Below are positions 58,473-64,000 of a stretch of 64,000 nt of DNA, one piece after another; positions within the stretch are counted from its first letter, which is position 1; each line of letters opens with the position of its first letter. The notes below the pieces were generated by a model. That model did not search any database, was not told the origin of the DNA, and was given only the letters and a program-made list of their open reading frames with translations. Location of the stretch: NCBI RefSeq assembly GCF_018873765.1, contig NC_057917.1:53623464-53687463 (forward strand), read 5' to 3'. This DNA comes from Telopea speciosissima (taxonomy: Eukaryota > Streptophyta > Magnoliopsida > Proteales > Proteaceae). The position numbers and the translations under genes are program-made.

Positions 58473-58606
58473 GGGATGCTATTCTCTGTGCCACAGCGCA
58501 GCCTGCGCCCTACATGGAGATGGGCGCAATGACCACCTTGCCCCCCTACACAGGCTGCCCATGTGCTTGGGCGCAGGCTGCGCTGCGGCATAAAGAACAT
58601 TCTCCC
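58473..58606. mobile_element. MULE-type MITE with perfect 9-bp duplication
   Basis: The left end begins GGGATGCTATTCTCTGTGCC and continues CAGCGCAGCCTGCGCCC; the complement of the right end begins GGGAGAATGTTCTTTATGCC and continues with the same block. The flanks are identical 9-mers AAAATGAAA at 58464-58472 and 58607-58615. Length 134 bp. Confidence 0.93.
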
Positions 58607-58615
58607 AAAATGAAA

Positions 58616-59972
58616 ATAGTAGAAGATATAAATATGCTTAGCGAAAATACAGTTCTCTCTCTCTGGAATATTCCTTATGAAAACATATCCAAATTACTTC
58701 AGTGGAAACGAATTGTAACTCTCCATCCTTTTATTTTCCTTGTTATCTCACCCCATTAAATTATCCCATTTCATACTCCCCCACAAACAAATGAAGCCTA
58801 AGAAGAAACTCTTTAGATTCCAGCTTTTAACCTATTCAATAAAAAAAAAAAATTTCTGTTTTTGGGTAAGAACTTTTCAATAAAAATTAAAGAAAGTGAA
58901 AGAAGGCAATTCATCAGTAATTCTACCAAAAATATGGCTGCTTTGCAACCTCACTGAAACAAGAACAAGCACCAAATAGACTTCTAAACCAACAAACTAT
59001 AGATTTGTAGCAACTTTTAAACCCTGCCATTAGCATCGCCAAGAACTTATTATACACCCACAGATAAATGAGGTGTACTTTTTTTGCTTGTGGGAAATGA
59101 AGCTAGCATCTGCCTAAATTATAATTTTCTTCATTCCAAAAATTGGATTGATTAGTAGAGAGCTGCTATAGCTTCTAGGGACATATTTTTTTAGAACCAA
59201 ACCTACTCATTGAATTAACTATATATACGTATTAAACAACTTAAGATTAGTAACAAGTATAACTTTGAATAGAGTTGAATAGAGGAAAAAGATCTGACAT
59301 AACCGACCCCATTTAATTACGATAAGACTGAGTTGAATTGTATTAAATAACTCAGTCAAGTCCGGCAGACTCGACAGCCCGAGGACCTCTTGGTCAGGTT
59401 GACTTCTACTCTGGTTTAACAATATTTGATTCTCATCCTCCAACCATTAAATTGAACAATTTAACATTTGCATATCATGCACTGCAGTTTTGCAAATACA
59501 TCCGAGGAGTGTAATCCCCTCTATGATGCAGATAGGGGATTCAACGATATCAGTGCTGTGGAATTTCAGGATAATTGGAGCGGCTTTGGTAGGAGTCTTG
59601 GCTCTATCATCTTTGCTTTCATAATAGGAAATATATTGCTCAAGCATTCATAAAAAACAGGATCGAGTTTTCCTTAAGCTACGGTGAAGAGGAATCGCTT
59701 TGATCGCTGCTTTTGGATGAGCGGGAGAGGGTGTCACATAACAGGGGAAGGTATTATCAACTGCTTCCAATGGGGGGGTGTTTTAGGACCCTAGAATGGT
59801 GGCTGAACCCTACACTACGGGTGTAGGACAACTTTCTCCTAAAAAGAAGAGCTAACAGATTTAGGTTTTCAGTTTTATGGGGGAGGGTTTTGTGAGCAAT
59901 CAGGTTACACTACACCATCTCACATTGTTTTTTTAAATCATTGTTTCTCTCTCTTTAAAACAATTAATACAA
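58616..59972. other. Intergenic, no gene seen
   Basis: Low-coding AT-rich DNA with short unrecognised ORFs on both strands around 59219-59653. Confidence 0.5.
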
Positions 59973-60127
59973 GGAAAAGGTTGGGCACACAGCTAGCACC
60001 CTCTATGTCTATCTCTCTCTTCCTCTGAATTGACCCCCTGCTCATCTTGTATGATACCTTGTCCTGCACCCCCATTGTTACCACCCACTAGCTTACCGTA
60101 TATAGGCAGTGCGCCTATCCCTCTCCC
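59973..60127. mobile_element. MITE, family A copy 2 (inverted relative to copy 1)
   Basis: Its complement matches 1824-2004: GGGAGAGGGATAGGCGCAC, taagctagtggg, agagagatagacata, then GTGTGCCCAACCTTTTCC. It is next to attaataataaa, so it again sits in an A/T-rich triplet context. Confidence 0.75.
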
Positions 60128-60186
60128 ATTAATAATAAATGTGAAGAGGCGCAATGTACATCTTAGGCTCAGAGAGCCTTTTCCCT

Positions 60187-60288
<102 letters not shown>

Positions 60289-60904
60289 CTGCTTTGTCAC
60301 GTGACCCCTACGTCAGCGTGGGGGCCAATGGGAGCACGTGCCGGGCATTCAACATGGAGGGTAAGATGGTTATTTTGTCAACCCTGTGTCTAGGCGTAAC
60401 GGCGCACAACCAAGCAATGTTCTTTTTCCCATATTTATTCTCTATGCTTGTGTATTTGTGGAAGGAGCACTCAAAGATGAAAATCAACAGCAAGATGGAA
60501 ATTTTTGTTTCTCTATTATGTTCTTGGTGGCCTTTTGTTACACCTGTAACTAAGTCATAACTAACTTAAACCTTTGTGTAGGGGCGGAACTCTATTATGT
60601 TGGTGGCCTCTGGAACATTACCGTGAAGCCAACCTTTAAGATCTTCGACATGTCGAGTGGTGAGCCTGTCGATGAGAGGTTTCTCGATAGGGATCATGGA
60701 AGGTTCGTTGATGACTCCGCGTACGTCAACCTTCCCCCGGGACCACCCCTCCCGAATGAGGGATGAAGGTATGTACTGTTCTCCTTGTCGAGTCCCAATT
60801 ATACCCCTCGGGTAAATGGGGTGCCGACCCATAGGTGTGACCCTTAATATCCCCTCAGTCATCGGGACCCACCCTAGAAGCCTAGGCATATTGGGGGCCT
60901 GAAC

Positions 60905-60990
60905 TACCAAGTCTGGGACTGGCGGATCATGCAGCAGGGAACTGGTGGATCATGCATGAGCCGCCAGCCCATGATCCGCCAAGATGCGAG
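60905..60990. repeat. GGCGGAT/ATCCGCC hairpin module 1
   Basis: ctggcggatcatgca and tggtggatcatgcatg are answered by gagccgccag and catgatccgccaag: two forward half-sites and two complementary ones. Confidence 0.65.
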
Positions 60991-61861
60991 ATTGTCTCTG
61001 TGAGGCTGTTGGCTGCTTGGTTCACATTGCCTTAACCCAAGGCTTAGCCTAAGCCTAGGTATTTGGGACCTCAAGGTTCACCATGGGCTACTAATCATGA
61101 ACCTTGGGATCACTTGGGCTACACCTTAAAGGCAAACCCATTTTTGAGTCTCAAACTCAACCCCAAGCCAAACAAGACTTAGACCACTTATATAAACCAA
61201 GCAAACCCTATTCTCGTTCATTTCCACTCATCTCCAGCCCTTGAGAGAGAGCTAAAAACGTGGAGAGCAAACTTGGGTGAGAGAAGGAGGAAGAAAGGAG
61301 GAGAAAGAGATAGAGAGGGAGGCCTCCATCCCCATTGGAGTCATTCTTGAGCTCACCTCCCTTCCTCAAGCAGCCCATCACTCACCAATGGAGTAGGAGT
61401 CCGTAGAGAGGCTGTTTTGGAGCTCAAGCTTAGCTTAGGGACTTCTCTCCTTGCTGCTCTTGCATAGAACTCATTGTAAGCCATCTCTTCCACCTTATTT
61501 CTATGAAAATCTATGGGGAATCCATGTAGGGGTGCCCAATCCATGCTCCTATCAAGGGGCTTTTCATTTCTAAGGACCTAGCCCACTAATTACTATCTAT
61601 TTGAGCCAATTAATGCTCAAGGAGGGGCCAATCCCGCAACTATTAGTTTAGATAGCTTGGAAACCTCCAATGGGCACCACTTCCATGGATGTTGGGAGCT
61701 TGAATAAAGCTCCAACCTATTGGGCACAAACCAGTGTCGTAACCACTGATCTAATGGCTCCATTTGGATCCCTCAGTACCCCCCTTACTGTCCCTAACAG
61801 ACCCCTAAACTCTGGCCCCAATTTGGGAGCCATTGGAGCTGAAGAAAACTCTCTCGAACTT

Positions 61862-61925
61862 TGGCGGATGCTGCAGTGGCGGATGATGCATGATCCGCCA
61901 GACATCACAGTACATCATCCGCCAA
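61862..61925. repeat. GGCGGAT/ATCCGCC hairpin module 2
   Basis: ttggcggatgctgca and tggcggatgatgcatg are answered by atccgccag and catccgccaag. Same plan as module 1, about 950 bp away. Confidence 0.65.
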
Positions 61926-62752
61926 GGCCAAAATGCTCTGTTTTGGTTGGTTCCAGCCTTGGGACCTTGTTGGGGCCACCTCTCACACATTACACCTTGT
62001 TATTATGGCATGATAGGCTGACGTACGCGTGAGGGAGGGACGTACATTGCACGGAGGTCCTTATTTCCCCTATGAGTGGTACTCCGTGAGTGGATTGAAT
62101 ACTTGAACTATTTTATGGAGTGTTTTTCATTTGGCATCTAGTTAGTTATGCATGTTGAATTAATTAGGCATCATGAGCATGACTATCTTTCCTGTGTTAT
62201 GCGTAATGAATGGGGGAGGGTTTATTCATGTATGAATAGTAGACTTTACAAATTAATCATGCTATTATGGGGGGTGTAGAATATAAGATGCTTTATTTAT
62301 AATTCTTTATTATGATGGATTGTGGAATTGATTCGGGTGTAACTAGCCAACCGTTATCTCTGTAACACACCCGTCATATTGTTACTTTGGTGTGGGTGTA
62401 AGTCAAAAAATGAGAAGGTAGTGACCTCCGAATTAGGCACTACGGACTCAACCTCCGGATCACACTCGCAATGTGTAGAATTATAATCATTATCATTGCA
62501 TTCTGTAGTTGTCAGTTGGCTAGGAGGGGATGAACCCAGTACTACGACCCTTCCGATAAGGGTGTAGGTGTTCGGGCAAACCCATGGGTCCCGACCACAT
62601 TTCGGGGTAGCCCACCGTGAAGTCATCGTCGTACTTCGGTGACGCCAGGACAAGGTTTGTATTAGGGGCTCGCGGACAATCTCGGTGAGCGAGTCCGATC
62701 TCACGGGTTTCCTAGGTAACATGGGGTTGACATGGTCGGAATACCACACGTT

Positions 62753-62840
62753 ATGACACCGTTATTTGTCATCCGTTTATGGCACCGTTATTGTCATCCG
62801 TTATGGCACCATTATTTGCCATTCGTTTATGGTACCGTTG
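62753..62840. repeat. Minisatellite, period about 24-28 bp
   Basis: Three to four imperfect units of atggcaccgttatttgtcat-like text. Confidence 0.85.
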
Positions 62841-63296
62841 GCCGATGATGCTCCCTGTGTTACTGTAGTACTTGACCTGACTTAGAGTCTCATTGTTAGG
62901 GGAAACGGTATCAGTTAAGGACATTCATGCATCAAGTGTGGTGAACGTATTTTAGCATGCTTTGATGATGTATCTATTTTATGTACTGTGATTGGTTCGA
63001 TCGCTCGCTGGGCTTTGTAAGCTCATCCCTCGGGAACCTTTTTTTTTAGATTTGGATACAGGAGTTGCTGATACTGTTAGAGGTGATTCGAGGGCGCCCT
63101 CGGGCGAGGACTAAGCGGCTTGGGGCGCTCAGCCGAATGTAGAACCGACGTCGGATTATCTTTGTGATGATTGCACTCAGGAGGGTTTCTAGTTTGGGCT
63201 TGGGTACTGAACTTGGTTCGATTATTTGGTACTTAGGAACCCGTGGATGATTGTAATAATAATTTGCACGTTACCTTCTCCTATCTTCCGGTATCG

Positions 63297-63556
63297 CACC
63301 TTTGCCACATATCACACCCCCAACGAGCGCTGGCTCTGATACCAATACGAGTCGCGCCAGCGCACCTGAAAAACGCGTCTACCAGGGGAAGGTTGGCAAC
63401 CACATATAAGCACAGAGTGCTATCCTCGCTGAGCGATGTGGGACTAAAGGTTACCCACCTTTGCCACATATCACACCCCCAACGAGCGCTGGCTCTGATA
63501 CCAATACGAGTCGCGCCAGCGCACCTGAAAAACGCGTCTACCAGGGGAAGGTTGGC
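63297..63556 (-). mobile_element. Tandem TRIM-like structure (internal–LTR–internal)
   Basis: Two identical 101-bp blocks, 63297-63397 and 63456-63556, repeat with period 159. On the minus strand each contains TGGTATCAGAGCC, an exact tRNA-Met primer site, followed within about 16 nt by a G-run (GTTGGGGG) and then TGTGATATGTGGC, an LTR-like start. The unique 58 bp between blocks completes one LTR and includes CTTTAGTCCCACATCG. The internal part of the element is thus only about 28 bp. The outer LTRs are truncated. Confidence 0.75.
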
Positions 63557-64000
63557 CTTTATCTCTTATTCGTACTTTTGTTGTTAAATGACTGAACCCT
63601 TTATATTACTTATAGGTATCACTTAGACTTCCTTATTTATGTTGGTCTTTATGTGAAAATCCTTCCGCTAGTCTCTACTCTCTTCTTATTTCCCTAATAA
63701 AAAGCCGGGTTAATGTACATGTCACAGCAAGGGGTGTCAATCCTGCCTAATAGCTTGGGATGTGGGGGCTTTCCCATCATATTTCCCATTGTCATGAAAT
63801 CGGGGTGTGACACCTTTGATAAACAGCATGGCAAACAACAATTTAGTCCACAACATCCGTGCAATCATGCCAACTTTAATAACTATTTCTTCAGCAAGTC
63901 AAGCGATTCCAGTCTGATGTTTGGAAACTCTACCTCTATCTAAAATTAACCCTCAATTAGATTGAATAAATAACATTGTAAATTATAGTTATCTTGTACA

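Larger units (their letters stand above)
60536..63812 (+). mobile_element. 3.3-kb LTR-like element (probably solo LTR) with perfect target duplication
   Basis: Starts TGTTACACCTGTAAC and ends CGGGGTGTGACA. The flanks are identical 5-mers CCTTT at 60531-60535 and 63813-63817. No coding domain is seen. It carries two GGCGGAT/ATCCGCC hairpin modules (about 60905-60990 and 61862-61925), a 26-bp minisatellite and a tandem TRIM. The end sequences and hairpin modules suggest kinship with the 4.5-kb element at 49909-54451. Confidence 0.75.

Overview
This is nuclear DNA from a flowering plant. It has intron-containing plant genes with GT/AG junctions, long AT-rich intergenic DNA, many microsatellites and a dense load of nested transposable elements. 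The gene families (CslG, SIP aquaporin, DYW-type PPR, plastid EamA transporter, SRG1-like oxygenase, CXE-type carboxylesterase) occur in all angiosperms, so I cannot name the species. I see no bacterial features and no CRISPR array.

Apparently working genes: (1) the 3' end of a cellulose synthase-like G gene (76-1301, +), cut by the window edge; (2) a SIP1 small basic intrinsic protein (aquaporin family; three exons, 8374 to 6188, -); (3) a PPR-DYW organelle RNA-editing factor of the At4g02750 type (two exons, 21432-24875, +); (4) a plastid-targeted EamA/DMT transporter (seven exons, 41364-44684, +). Broken genes: an SRG1-like 2-oxoglutarate oxygenase (12781-14759, +) and a carboxylesterase fragment (20152-20645, -) carried inside a Mutator-like element.

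Layout: 1.8-3.5 kb is an (AAT)n tract holding two MITEs, one split by a solo LTR. 10-12 kb is degenerate retroelement. 15.8-17.2 kb is a second solo LTR with a perfect target duplication. 19.5-21.3 kb is a Pack-MULE ending about 130 bp upstream of the PPR gene. The PPR intron holds a 293-bp TRIM/SMART element. 31.6-35.0 kb (-) and 35.4-40.2 kb (+) are two decayed LINEs, the second split by a hAT-like element. 45.5-58.0 kb is a decayed endogenous caulimovirid (pararetrovirus) with an inverted duplicate of its promoter/leader. It is split by a MULE-type MITE, which holds a 4.5-kb LTR-like element, which holds a hAT-like element. 60.5-63.8 kb is a 3.3-kb LTR-like element containing a tandem TRIM.

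The surviving genes share no pathway or operon-like logic; they are separate loci in repeat-rich DNA. The most informative content is the insertion record, because many elements keep target-site duplications and so can be bounded to the base. All family assignments come from reading motifs; no database search was run.
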